Positions 42,489 to 50,852 of a stretch of 64,000 nt of DNA are shown here, piece after piece. Location of the stretch: NCBI GenBank assembly GCA_024640845.1, contig JAHEEE010000006.1, positions 28,579-92,578 on the forward strand. Direction: 5' to 3'. How positions within the stretch are numbered: the stretch's first letter is position 1; the number at the start of each line of letters is the position of its first letter. Below the pieces are notes generated by a model. The model was not told the origin of the DNA, did no database searches, and saw only the letters and a program-made list of their open reading frames with translations. A program made the translations under genes and the position numbers. Source of the DNA: Myxococcales bacterium (GTDB lineage Bacteria; Myxococcota_A; Polyangia; Polyangiales; Houyiibacteriaceae).

Positions 42489-42806
42489 ATGGGTTATTTG
42501 GGTAAAGAACGCCGAATTCATCGTGTTTTTGTGACGCGTAACAGCGAATACCACGTCCGCCGCAACGTGTGTGTAGGCGTTCGCGATCGTCGCAGTGGAG
42601 ACTGGTTGGCAGGTCACATGGCGCTTCGGAGCACCGTCTCGGGCGGGCTCAAGTTCCACGATAACGGAGCCATCAGCGCTTCGGAGGGGCTTCCGACCGT
42701 CGGAGAATCGCTCTTCTTCATCGCCGCCGGCCGGGATCTGATCACGAGCCCCGTGCTCAACGTCGAACGGCCCCCGCGCGAGGTCGTACACACCTACCCC
42801 ATCTAA
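42489..42806 (+). CDS. small hypothetical protein
   Basis: ATG 42489 preceded by gaggagg RBS; 105 aa MGYLGKERRIHRVFVTRNSEYHVRRNVCVGVRDRRSGDWLAGHMALRSTVSGGL. Confidence 0.7.
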   Translation: MGYLGKERRIHRVFVTRNSEYHVRRNVCVGVRDRRSGDWLAGHMALRSTVSGGLKFHDNGAISASEGLPTVGESLFFIAAGRDLITSPVLNVERPPREVVHTYPI

Positions 42807-42838
42807 ACACCTGTCTCGGGGATGCTATATCCCCCATC

Positions 42839-43240
42839 GTGTCGTCGGAGATGAAGACCATTCGCGTGGTTGCAGCCCTCGTGGAGCGCGACGGGCGCTA
42901 TCTGATCACCCAGCGCCGCGAGAACGCGGTGCTTCCGATGCTTTGGGATTTTCCGGGCGGTCGCGTCGAAGAAGGCGAGAGCGACGAAGGAGCGTTAGCA
43001 CGGGAAGTGGCGGAACGGCTCGGCGCTAAAGTCCAGGTGGGCCAGCTCATTTCCTTCGTGAACCACCCGTACGAGAAGTACGCCGTCGATCTATATCTCT
43101 ACGAATGCAAGTTGCTCACCGAGCGCCTCCATTGCCGCGCGGTAAAAGACTATGCCTGGGTAACCTCGAAAGAGATGGAGTCGTACTCCTTCACGCCCGT
43201 CGACGAGGCCTCGATGAGCAAGCTGTTGGGCGTGAGCTGA
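42839..43240 (+). CDS. NUDIX hydrolase, MutT-like
   Basis: GDGRYLITQRRENAVLPMLWDFPGGRVEEGESDEGALAREVAERLGA (Nudix box). Confidence 0.9.
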   Translation: MSSEMKTIRVVAALVERDGRYLITQRRENAVLPMLWDFPGGRVEEGESDEGALAREVAERLGAKVQVGQLISFVNHPYEKYAVDLYLYECKLLTERLHCRAVKDYAWVTSKEMESYSFTPVDEASMSKLLGVS

Positions 43241-43254
43241 AAGGCGCGGTCGGG

Positions 43255-44220
43255 CTAGACGTCGTAGAAGATAGGCGGTCGCTTGCCGACGAAGCGGAGC
43301 ACGAGATCGCGCGCGTCGTCGGACAAATCCTCGAACTGAATTCCGATGCCTGGCTCCGACTCTGACGCGAAGTCGAGCGGGTCGCGAACGAAGCGCACGT
43401 AGCCGTCACATTCGAATTCCAAGCCGCCAGGCAACGTCACGAGCATCGTGACCGAGGTGTCCTTTGGAAGTGTCTCGTAGGTAGCCAGGAATACGCCGCC
43501 GTGCGCGATCTCGCCGCTGAAGCCGACATAGAAGTTGGATTGGGTCGTCGCGCCGAGGTTTGCCTCGATGCGGCGACGATCGCCCATTGGAATCGGAGCC
43601 GGCGGCGGCAGCATCGACGTCGGAATTGGCGCAGGCACCCGGGAAACCGGCCTCGCCGACGAGGGCCGACTCGACAGCGGACGATTCGAAACGGGACGGT
43701 TCGAGGCGGGACGAATCGATGGCGGCCGGCTCGATGGCGGACGTATGGGAGGAGGCTTACTTGGCGGCGCGACGCTTGGGGGGTTGCTCACGGGGCGTGA
43801 GCTCGGCGGTGCGCTGCTCGTAGGCGGCGCGCTTGTAGGGGTGCTTCTCGGGGGGGCGGCGCTCGAAGATGATTCCGGTCGAACGCTTGGCTTGTTGGTA
43901 AGCGGAAAGAGAATGCTGATCACGTCGGCAATGCTCTCCGTTGCCGTCTGGATGCCCGCGTGCTCGCTCTTTACGTCTTGAAGTAGCGCGAGCGTTTGGC
44001 TCAACGTCCCGAGCGCGCTCTTGACACACGTCTTGCCGTCGACCTCGGTCGAGGCGTATTCCGCTTCGAAGAGCGCCCCAACGGATCGCGCAATGTTCTG
44101 TGCGATGCCGAGCACCTCTTTTGGAATGTCCGCGTCTTTCTGGAGCGCTTCGAGCGCTTTTCCGAGCGCTTCCCGAGCTTGCCGCGCTTCGCCCGCCGAT
44201 GAGTAACCCATGCTTGGCAT
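43255..44220 (-). CDS. PilZ-domain protein with Pro/Ser/Arg repeat linker
   Basis: C-terminal DRRRIEANLGATTQSNFYVGFSGEIAHGGVFLATYE...; linker of (S/N)RP(P/V)S repeats. Confidence 0.82.
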   Translation of the reverse strand: MPSMGYSSAGEARQAREALGKALEALQKDADIPKEVLGIAQNIARSVGALFEAEYASTEVDGKTCVKSALGTLSQTLALLQDVKSEHAGIQTATESIADVISILFPLTNKPSVRPESSSSAAPPRSTPTSAPPTSSAPPSSRPVSNPPSVAPPSKPPPIRPPSSRPPSIRPASNRPVSNRPLSSRPSSARPVSRVPAPIPTSMLPPPAPIPMGDRRRIEANLGATTQSNFYVGFSGEIAHGGVFLATYETLPKDTSVTMLVTLPGGLEFECDGYVRFVRDPLDFASESEPGIGIQFEDLSDDARDLVLRFVGKRPPIFYDV

Positions 44221-44265
44221 TCCCCCGCTTACTTGAACCTCAGGATACCGGGAGTGGCCAGGAGG

Positions 44266-44703
44266 TCAAAGCGCCTTGACGAAGACCGCGCGCGCGCGCC
44301 CCGGCCCCGCATAATCCGCGACTTCGTTGCACGTGAACCCCATCGATTCGTGGAACCGAACAGGACCTTCGTGTCCAGAAGAGGCCAAGGATTTCAGCCG
44401 TTTCATTCCGGCTCCCCGGCATCGTTCGGCGAACTGTTCGTACAAGCGTTTGCCGACGCCTCGCCGGCGGTGATCGGGGTGAATCCCGACGAGATGCACG
44501 TATCCTGTCGCGGACGGCGCTGGAACCATCACCCCCAAGAGGAAACCGATCAACTGCCCGTCCTGTTCCGCGACCAGGGCGTGCTCGCCAAACTCGTAGA
44601 AGAACATCGGATCAGCACGCCTTCCGGCTGGCCCTCCCCACCACTGGTCGAGCACCGAAATGATATAGTCGTAGTCAAGCTTCGTAAGACCCCGGATTCG
44701 CAT
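44266..44703 (-). CDS. GNAT family N-acetyltransferase
   Basis: LVAEQDGQLIGFLLGVM, YVHLVGIHPDHRRRGVGKRLYEQF, GFTCNEVADYAGPGRARAVFVK. Confidence 0.88.
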   Translation of the reverse strand: MRIRGLTKLDYDYIISVLDQWWGGPAGRRADPMFFYEFGEHALVAEQDGQLIGFLLGVMVPAPSATGYVHLVGIHPDHRRRGVGKRLYEQFAERCRGAGMKRLKSLASSGHEGPVRFHESMGFTCNEVADYAGPGRARAVFVKAL

Positions 44704-44760
44704 GACCTCGGACAGCGGATATCACGAACGCAAGACGAACGCACGGCGACCCCAATCAGC

Positions 44761-45342
44761 ATGTCCCAGTCCGCAGACACTCCCCAAGAGGCGAAGATGT
44801 TGTTCTGCCCCTTCTGTCGCGATGGTTTCGAAGGCGTCGGGGAGTGTCCGGAGCACGAGCTGACCTTGGTTCCCATCGATCGCCTGCCGCGGTTCGGGGA
44901 GGGGGCGCCGGACGAGGTCGCATTTTTCGGCGACCCCCGCTTGGGAAGGGGTGGGGTACTCGGCGGCGCCTTGCTCGTGATCGTCGGCTTCCTTGCTCCA
45001 TTCGCCCGCGCGCCGGGAGTCGAAGCCTCGGCTCTAGAGATCGCGGTGGATGGAGCCAGCAACCTGTGGCTCACGCCGGGCGCCGCGCTTGGCGTTCTCT
45101 CTGTGCTGTGGGTCCGCCGCGGGAGGCAGGGGATGCGGGCCGCCCGGATGGCGGTGCTCGGGTTGGCGCTCGCGGGCGCGTTCCCCTTGATTTATACGAG
45201 TCGACGAATCGGTCTCGTCGCCGAAGCGTATTCCGCCGAAGTGGAATGGCTCTGGGGGTTCGGGGCGATGATCGCAGGCCTTGCGCTCATCGCGTTTGCA
45301 AGTGCTCGTCTCGGCGGGCCGGGAGGCCTGAGCGGCGACTAG
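44761..45342 (+). CDS. zinc-ribbon-like membrane protein, hypothetical
   Basis: MLFCPFCRDGFEGVGECPEHELTLVP followed by about 4 TM segments. Confidence 0.7.
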   Translation: MSQSADTPQEAKMLFCPFCRDGFEGVGECPEHELTLVPIDRLPRFGEGAPDEVAFFGDPRLGRGGVLGGALLVIVGFLAPFARAPGVEASALEIAVDGASNLWLTPGAALGVLSVLWVRRGRQGMRAARMAVLGLALAGAFPLIYTSRRIGLVAEAYSAEVEWLWGFGAMIAGLALIAFASARLGGPGGLSGD

Positions 45343-46313
45343 GCCGCTCCGGGCAACGTTGGACGAAAGATGTAGCCCTGTTGTTGGACCACACAAACGC
45401 GGTTTGCTCCGGCGACCCGGGCTCTCGCGACTGCGATGCTGGCGGCGTCGAGCAACTCACTGTGTGAGCGAATCCGGCCGCTTGGGAAGAGGCCCACGCC
45501 AATGGCAATCGTCAGCTCGATGCACGCGTTGCCGACTTTGAACGGCCGCAGCGCCACCTCGGACATGAGCCGATCGGCAAGCGTCAGCGCCCGCGCAGGA
45601 CGCGTGTTGGGCAGTAAAAGCCCGAACTCCGCCGTGCGAAACTGTGCTGCGATGTCCGTTGCCCGAATCGTTCGCTGCAGGCGTTCGAACGTTTCGTCGA
45701 GGATCTGGGCGGCAACGTCGGCGCCGCTGTCAGATACGAGCTTGCGGAAATCATCGACCGCTACGATGCAGCATGCAAGCGGGTCGAGATGGCGCTGTGC
45801 CTCGTCGAACTCCTCTTCCAAACAATGGTGGAAGAAGTGGTGGTCCGGCAGGGCCCGCAGCTGGTCGTGGAGCGAGGTGTAGCGGATCTCGTTCTTGGCG
45901 AACTGCACGTCGTCGTGGGCGCGTTTGACGCGGAGCATGTTCTCGACACGCGCGACGAGATCGTCGTCGCTGAACGGTTTTGGGAGGTGTTCGTCCGCCG
46001 AGGAGCGCGTGCCCAAGATTCTGCCACCCGCTTGGCCGGACGAAGTCAGCAACATGACGGGGACGAAGCGATCCCTCGTGATCGTCTTGATCACTTTGCA
46101 GGCGTCGACACCGTTGAGCCCCGGCATGTTGACATCGAGCACCACCAAATCGACGGACTGCGCGCGGACCGCGTCGATGGCCTTCTGACCATTGTGGGTC
46201 GGTACGACCGTAGCCCCAAGCGTGCGAAGCAATCGGGAAATGCGCTCGCACGTCGCACGATCATCGTCGGCGACGACCACCACCGCTTTCGGAAATGGAC
46301 GGGTAGTCCCCAC
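45339..46313 (-). CDS. response regulator with degenerate GGDEF-like output domain
   Basis: GTG 46313; VVVADDDRATCERISRLL, VDLVVLDVNMPGLNGVDACKVIK, LLTSSGQ, LPKPF; output domain AQFRTAEFGLLLPNT. Confidence 0.82.
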   Translation of the reverse strand: MGTTRPFPKAVVVVADDDRATCERISRLLRTLGATVVPTHNGQKAIDAVRAQSVDLVVLDVNMPGLNGVDACKVIKTITRDRFVPVMLLTSSGQAGGRILGTRSSADEHLPKPFSDDDLVARVENMLRVKRAHDDVQFAKNEIRYTSLHDQLRALPDHHFFHHCLEEEFDEAQRHLDPLACCIVAVDDFRKLVSDSGADVAAQILDETFERLQRTIRATDIAAQFRTAEFGLLLPNTRPARALTLADRLMSEVALRPFKVGNACIELTIAIGVGLFPSGRIRSHSELLDAASIAVARARVAGANRVCVVQQQGYIFRPTLPGAA

Positions 46314-46428
46314 TGGGACAGAGTAGCCGAGTAGGGTCCGATTCGCGAGCCTCGTGCAGTCGAGTTTCCCTGAGCGCTGGACATGTCTATACTGCGGGCG
46401 TCGCACTTCTCCGGAGTGTGGGGCCTGG

Positions 46429-47847
46429 ATGGAGCTCAAGCAGCAACTCAAGTTATCGCAACAGCTGATCATGACGCCGCAATTGCAGCAGGCGATCAAG
46501 CTGTTGCAGATGTCGCGGATGGAGCTCACTGAGCTCGTTCAGGAGGAGCTGCTCGAGAACCCCGTTCTCGAAGAGGGACCCGACCCTCGTGATTCGAGCG
46601 TCAACATCATCGAGGAGAGCGCCCCCGAAGTTCGCGCGCACGAGGCGAAGAAAGAGGAGATCGACTGGGAGCGCTACCTCGAGAATCAGTCGAACGAAGC
46701 GCCCATGCCCGCAGTGCGCCGAGGCCCGGACGAAGAGATGCCCGGGCTCGAGGCGACGCTCTCCACCTCGGAGAACCTGAGCGAGCACCTCGGTTGGCAG
46801 TTGCGGATGGGCGACTTCGTCGATGACGAGTGTCGGTTCGGCGCGTTGGTAATTGGCAACCTCGACGACAATGGGTACTTGAAGATCGACGGTGTGGCTC
46901 CAGAGGAGATCGTTCCCCGGCTCTCAGCCGAATCCGGCCTCGATCCCGAGGACGCGGAGGAGGTTCTGTCGATGATTCAACAGTTCGACCCTCTCGGCGT
47001 AGCCGCTCGCTCGCTCGAAGAGTGTCTGTTGATTCAAGCCCGGCACTACGGCATGGACGACTTGGTTCTTCGGGTGATCTCGGACCACCTCTCGGATCTC
47101 GAGAAGCGACACTATCCGGCGGTTGCCAAGACGCTCGGCTGCTCGCTCGACGAGGTGTACGATGTCGCCCAGATCATCGCCGAGCTCGAGCCGCGACCCG
47201 CGCGACGCTTTCAAACCGAGGAGCCGCGGTACATCACACCCGATGTTTACGTTCACAGGGTTGGTGATGAGTACTTCGTCGTGGCCAACGATGACGGCAT
47301 GCCAAAGCTCAAGATCAGCGGCTTTTACCGCTCCGCGATGGCCGACAACCCGAAGGCCAAAGAGTACATTCAGGACAAGCTCCGCAGTGCCCAATGGCTC
47401 ATCCGCAGCATCGACCAGCGGCGCAAGACGATCGTCAAGGTCACCGAGTGCATCGTCGACAAGCAGCGGGACTTCTTCGACAAGGGCATAGAGCACCTCA
47501 AGCCCATGATCCTACGCGATGTTGCCGAAACCGTCGGCATGCACGAGAGCACGATTTCCCGGGTCACCAGCAACAAGTATGTCCACACGCCCAGGGGCAC
47601 TTTTGAGTTGAAGTACTTCTTCAACAGCGCCATAAAGCGGGACCACCAGAACGACATCGCGTCTGAGAGCGTGAAGCAGGCAATCAAAACGATAATTTCC
47701 GGCGAGGATCCGAAGGCCCCGCTTTCTGATCAGAGAATCGTGGAAATTCTGGGGCAGGACGACATCAAGATTGCCCGTCGAACGGTCGCAAAGTATCGTG
47801 AGATGCTCGGCATTCTCAGCTCGTCGAAACGGAAGAAGTACTTTTAG
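46429..47847 (+). CDS. rpoN: RNA polymerase sigma-54 factor
   Basis: MELKQQLKLSQQLIMTPQLQQAIKLLQMSRMEL; RRKTIVKVTECIVDKQRDFF; SRVTSNKYVHTPRGTFELKYFF; ARRTVAKYREMLGI (RpoN box). Confidence 0.97.
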   Translation: MELKQQLKLSQQLIMTPQLQQAIKLLQMSRMELTELVQEELLENPVLEEGPDPRDSSVNIIEESAPEVRAHEAKKEEIDWERYLENQSNEAPMPAVRRGPDEEMPGLEATLSTSENLSEHLGWQLRMGDFVDDECRFGALVIGNLDDNGYLKIDGVAPEEIVPRLSAESGLDPEDAEEVLSMIQQFDPLGVAARSLEECLLIQARHYGMDDLVLRVISDHLSDLEKRHYPAVAKTLGCSLDEVYDVAQIIAELEPRPARRFQTEEPRYITPDVYVHRVGDEYFVVANDDGMPKLKISGFYRSAMADNPKAKEYIQDKLRSAQWLIRSIDQRRKTIVKVTECIVDKQRDFFDKGIEHLKPMILRDVAETVGMHESTISRVTSNKYVHTPRGTFELKYFFNSAIKRDHQNDIASESVKQAIKTIISGEDPKAPLSDQRIVEILGQDDIKIARRTVAKYREMLGILSSSKRKKYF

Positions 47848-47861
47848 AGGCAGGAGGTTCG

Positions 47862-48188
47862 ATGCGTATCAGCTACACATTCCGCAACATGGAGTCGTCT
47901 GACGCCATCAAGAATTACGCATCGGAGAAGATCGGCAAGATCCAGAAATACATGAGGGCGCCCCTGCACGCGGAGTTCACGTTTTCCATGGAACGTCACC
48001 TCCATCGAGTCGATCTGAACCTCACTGGCGACGGCCATCAGTACGCCGGCCATGGCCAGTCCGAGGACATGTACGCGACCATCGATCAGGTGGTCGACAA
48101 AATCGACCGCCAGGTTCGCGACACGAAAGCAACGGAGAACGACCGCCGGCGGCACGGCGGCGAGTCTCTTCGTCGCCCCGAAGACTGA
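47862..48188 (+). CDS. hpf: ribosome hibernation-promoting factor (YfiA/HPF)
   Basis: RISYTFRNMESSDAIKNYASEKIGKIQKYM; DMYATIDQVVDKIDRQVRDTK. Confidence 0.93.
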   Translation: MRISYTFRNMESSDAIKNYASEKIGKIQKYMRAPLHAEFTFSMERHLHRVDLNLTGDGHQYAGHGQSEDMYATIDQVVDKIDRQVRDTKATENDRRRHGGESLRRPED

Positions 48189-48226
48189 TTGCGCATGCTT
48201 GGCGTGTAGGGTATCGCCTGCCCGAC

Positions 48227-48673
48227 ATGCTGGCGGAGTTGTTGCACAAGGAGCGCGTGCGGGTCGGCCTCGACGGAGTCGACAAAGACGTTGCCCTGCT
48301 TGAGCTTGCGTCCTTGCTCACGCTGCCGGAAGGCACCGCGAACGCCGAGTCAGTCTACGATGTGCTCCTCGAGCGCGAGCGGCTCGCCAGCACCGGCGTC
48401 GGTAGCGGTGTGGCGATTCCCCACGGCAGGTGCGACGATTTCGACGAGCTTCGCGCAGCCGTGGCGGTGTACCCCGCGGGCATCGACTTCCAAGCTGTCG
48501 ATGGGCTTCCCGTGAAGATCATCGTGGGGATCATCGGACCCCGTTCGATGCCGCAGAAGCATCTGGCTGCGCTTGCAGGGGTGTCCCGCGTCCTTCGCGA
48601 CGAAGCCAGGCGTGCCGAGCTGATCTCCGCGCCAGACGACGCGCACGCTTACCGCGCGTTGATCGGACTTTGA
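48227..48673 (+). CDS. ptsN: PTS EIIA-Ntr-like protein
   Basis: Follows hpf; ERLASTGVGSGVAIPHGR with active-site His context; QKHLAALAGVSRVLRD. Confidence 0.9.
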   Translation: MLAELLHKERVRVGLDGVDKDVALLELASLLTLPEGTANAESVYDVLLERERLASTGVGSGVAIPHGRCDDFDELRAAVAVYPAGIDFQAVDGLPVKIIVGIIGPRSMPQKHLAALAGVSRVLRDEARRAELISAPDDAHAYRALIGL

Positions 48674-48712
48674 CGGGCAGACAGCAGCGCGTCGCTCGCG
48701 TATGATGCGCCC

Positions 48713-49711
48713 GTGACCCAGTCCTCTCCGCCCCACATCGGGCTTCCCAGCATGCGTGTGGAGCACGGCATCACGGTCGCGCGCCTATTGTCCGATCCGA
48801 GGCTATCGTCGATGGTGCGCCTTGTCGCCGGCCAAGACGGGCAACAACGCAAGATCGACCATCCTCGTGTTCAAAAGCCCGGCTTGGCGCTGGCCGGGCA
48901 CATCCACGGTGTCGTTTCCACGCGAATTCAGATCCTCGGCGAAACCGAGGTCACCTATCTGGAAACGCTCTTGCCCGAGGAGCAGGCCGAGCGGGCGGCC
49001 GTCCTCTTCGGGCTCGGCCTGTCCCTGGTCGTCGTCACCCGGGGGGTCGAGCCGCCGGCGGCGCTCGTCGAAGCAGCCGAGCGGACCTCCACCCCGCTTG
49101 CGGTTTCGGAGGTGCGCTCGAGCCGCTCGATTCAGGCATTTCATCTGGCTTTGGATGGCATCCTCGCGCCCTCTGAAACGCGCCACGGTGTGCTCATGGA
49201 CGTCCACGGCATCGGCATACTGCTCCTCGGGCCGAGCGGGATTGGCAAGAGTGAGTGCGCGCTTTTCTTGGTTGAACGAGGACATCGTTTCGTCGCAGAC
49301 GATCAGGTCATCCTCTCCTTGTTGCCTTCGGAGCAGGTCCTTGGCCGCGCACCGGCGCCCCTTCGCAATCATCTCGAGGTTCGCGGCCTCGGCATCATCA
49401 ACGTTCGTGACTTGTTCGGCGCGAATGCGGTGCGGACCGAAAAGACCGTGCAGATGGTCGTGGAGCTCTGTCCTTGGAGCGACGAGGAGTCGTACGACCG
49501 CCTCGGGCTCGACGAGTCGACCGTGGAGATTCTGGGAATGCCCCTGTCGTTTCTCCGCATCCCTGTTCGTCCCGGGCGCAACATGGCCGTCATTCTCGAA
49601 GTCGCGGCGCGCAATCACATCCTGAAGGCCGCCGGCCACCATGGGGCCAGGAGGTTCATCGACAGGTTGATGGGAGATCTCGAGAACCCGAGCTCGGAGC
49701 CGTCGTCATGA
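48713..49711 (+). CDS. hprK: HPr kinase/phosphorylase
   Basis: GILLLGPSGIGKSECALFLVERGHRFVADDQV; LEVRGLGIINVRDLFGANAVR; PVRPGRNMAVILEVAARNHILK. Confidence 0.97.
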   Translation: MTQSSPPHIGLPSMRVEHGITVARLLSDPRLSSMVRLVAGQDGQQRKIDHPRVQKPGLALAGHIHGVVSTRIQILGETEVTYLETLLPEEQAERAAVLFGLGLSLVVVTRGVEPPAALVEAAERTSTPLAVSEVRSSRSIQAFHLALDGILAPSETRHGVLMDVHGIGILLLGPSGIGKSECALFLVERGHRFVADDQVILSLLPSEQVLGRAPAPLRNHLEVRGLGIINVRDLFGANAVRTEKTVQMVVELCPWSDEESYDRLGLDESTVEILGMPLSFLRIPVRPGRNMAVILEVAARNHILKAAGHHGARRFIDRLMGDLENPSSEPSS

Positions 49712-50577
49712 GCATGGCGCCGCAAATCGTCGTGGTCACCGGGCTCTCGGGTGCAGGGCGCAGCACGGCGCTTCGGGTTCTGGAGGACGCGGGCTTTTTC
49801 TGCGTCGACAACCTTCCACCGGCGCTGGCCCCAGATCTTCTTCCGCTGGCGCAACGGGAAGGCAAGCTTCGGCGAGTGGGTTTGGGGATCGACGTGCGCA
49901 CCGGCGCCTTCCTGAGCGGCGCCGAAAAGACACTTTCGGCGCTCGAAGCAGACGGTCACGATGTGCGAGTGATCTTTCTCGATTGTGCGGATGAGGTGTT
50001 GGTGCGTCGATTCAGCGAGACTCGCAGGCCTCATGCACTGGCGCGAGATGGCGATCTCCACGTTGCGATTGCAAGGGAACGTCAGCGTTTGGCCGGTCTT
50101 CGGGCTCGAGCAGACATCATCATCGACACGACCGATCTCACTGTCCACGATCTCCGCCGCCATTTGATCGACTACATCGGCCGAGGCGTCGATCGTCCTT
50201 CGATGGTGGTGCGTCTGCTCTCGTTCGGCTTCAAGTACGGGATTCCAGTCCATGCGGATCTGGTATTCGATCTGCGATTTCTGCCGAATCCCCACTTCGT
50301 GGAGGAGCTCCGCCCGAAGACCGGGATGGATCCGGCGGTCTCGGCGTACGTCCTCGAAGCGCCCGAGACGCAGGAATTTCTCGCCCGCCTCCGGTCGCTA
50401 CTGGACTTCACGCTTCCGCAGCATGCCCGCGAGGGGAAGGCGTATCTGACGATCGCGCTCGGGTGCACAGGCGGGCGGCATCGTTCGGTCGCCATCGCTG
50501 AGGAGCTCGGGCGACAGCTTGGAGGGACGCACGAGGTGGTCGTCTCCCATCGAGATGCGGAGCGGACCCACCCGTGA
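49708..50577 (+). CDS. rapZ: RapZ / YvcJ-like nucleotide-binding protein
   Basis: VVVTGLSGAGRSTALRVLEDAGFFCVDNLPPAL; RRPHAL; SFGFKYGIPVHADLVFDLRFLPNPHFVEELRPKTGMD; IALGCTGGRHRSV. Confidence 0.97.
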   Translation: MSMAPQIVVVTGLSGAGRSTALRVLEDAGFFCVDNLPPALAPDLLPLAQREGKLRRVGLGIDVRTGAFLSGAEKTLSALEADGHDVRVIFLDCADEVLVRRFSETRRPHALARDGDLHVAIARERQRLAGLRARADIIIDTTDLTVHDLRRHLIDYIGRGVDRPSMVVRLLSFGFKYGIPVHADLVFDLRFLPNPHFVEELRPKTGMDPAVSAYVLEAPETQEFLARLRSLLDFTLPQHAREGKAYLTIALGCTGGRHRSVAIAEELGRQLGGTHEVVVSHRDAERTHP

Positions 50578-50852
50578 CGGAAGTGCTCAGCGCTCGCATC
50601 GAGGTGCCGAATCGCCTTGGCCTCCACGCGCGTGCCGCGGCCAAGCTGGTCAACCTAGCTAACCGATATGCATCGCACATCGAGGTGTCGAAGGACGGTC
50701 AAACGGCGGACGCCAAGAGCATCATGGGGGTTCTGCTGCTTTGCGGGCACCAAGGCTCGGAGCTCACATTCTCTGCGCGGGGCGCGGACGCCGAGGCTGC
50801 GCTCGCGGCGCTTCGAGCCCTCGTGGAAGACGGCTTCGGAGAGGACGCATGA
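50574..50852 (+). CDS. ptsH: phosphocarrier protein HPr
   Basis: NRLGLHARAAAKLV (His-15 site), DAKSIMGVLLL (Ser-46-like site). Confidence 0.97.
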   Translation: MTEVLSARIEVPNRLGLHARAAAKLVNLANRYASHIEVSKDGQTADAKSIMGVLLLCGHQGSELTFSARGADAEAALAALRALVEDGFGEDA

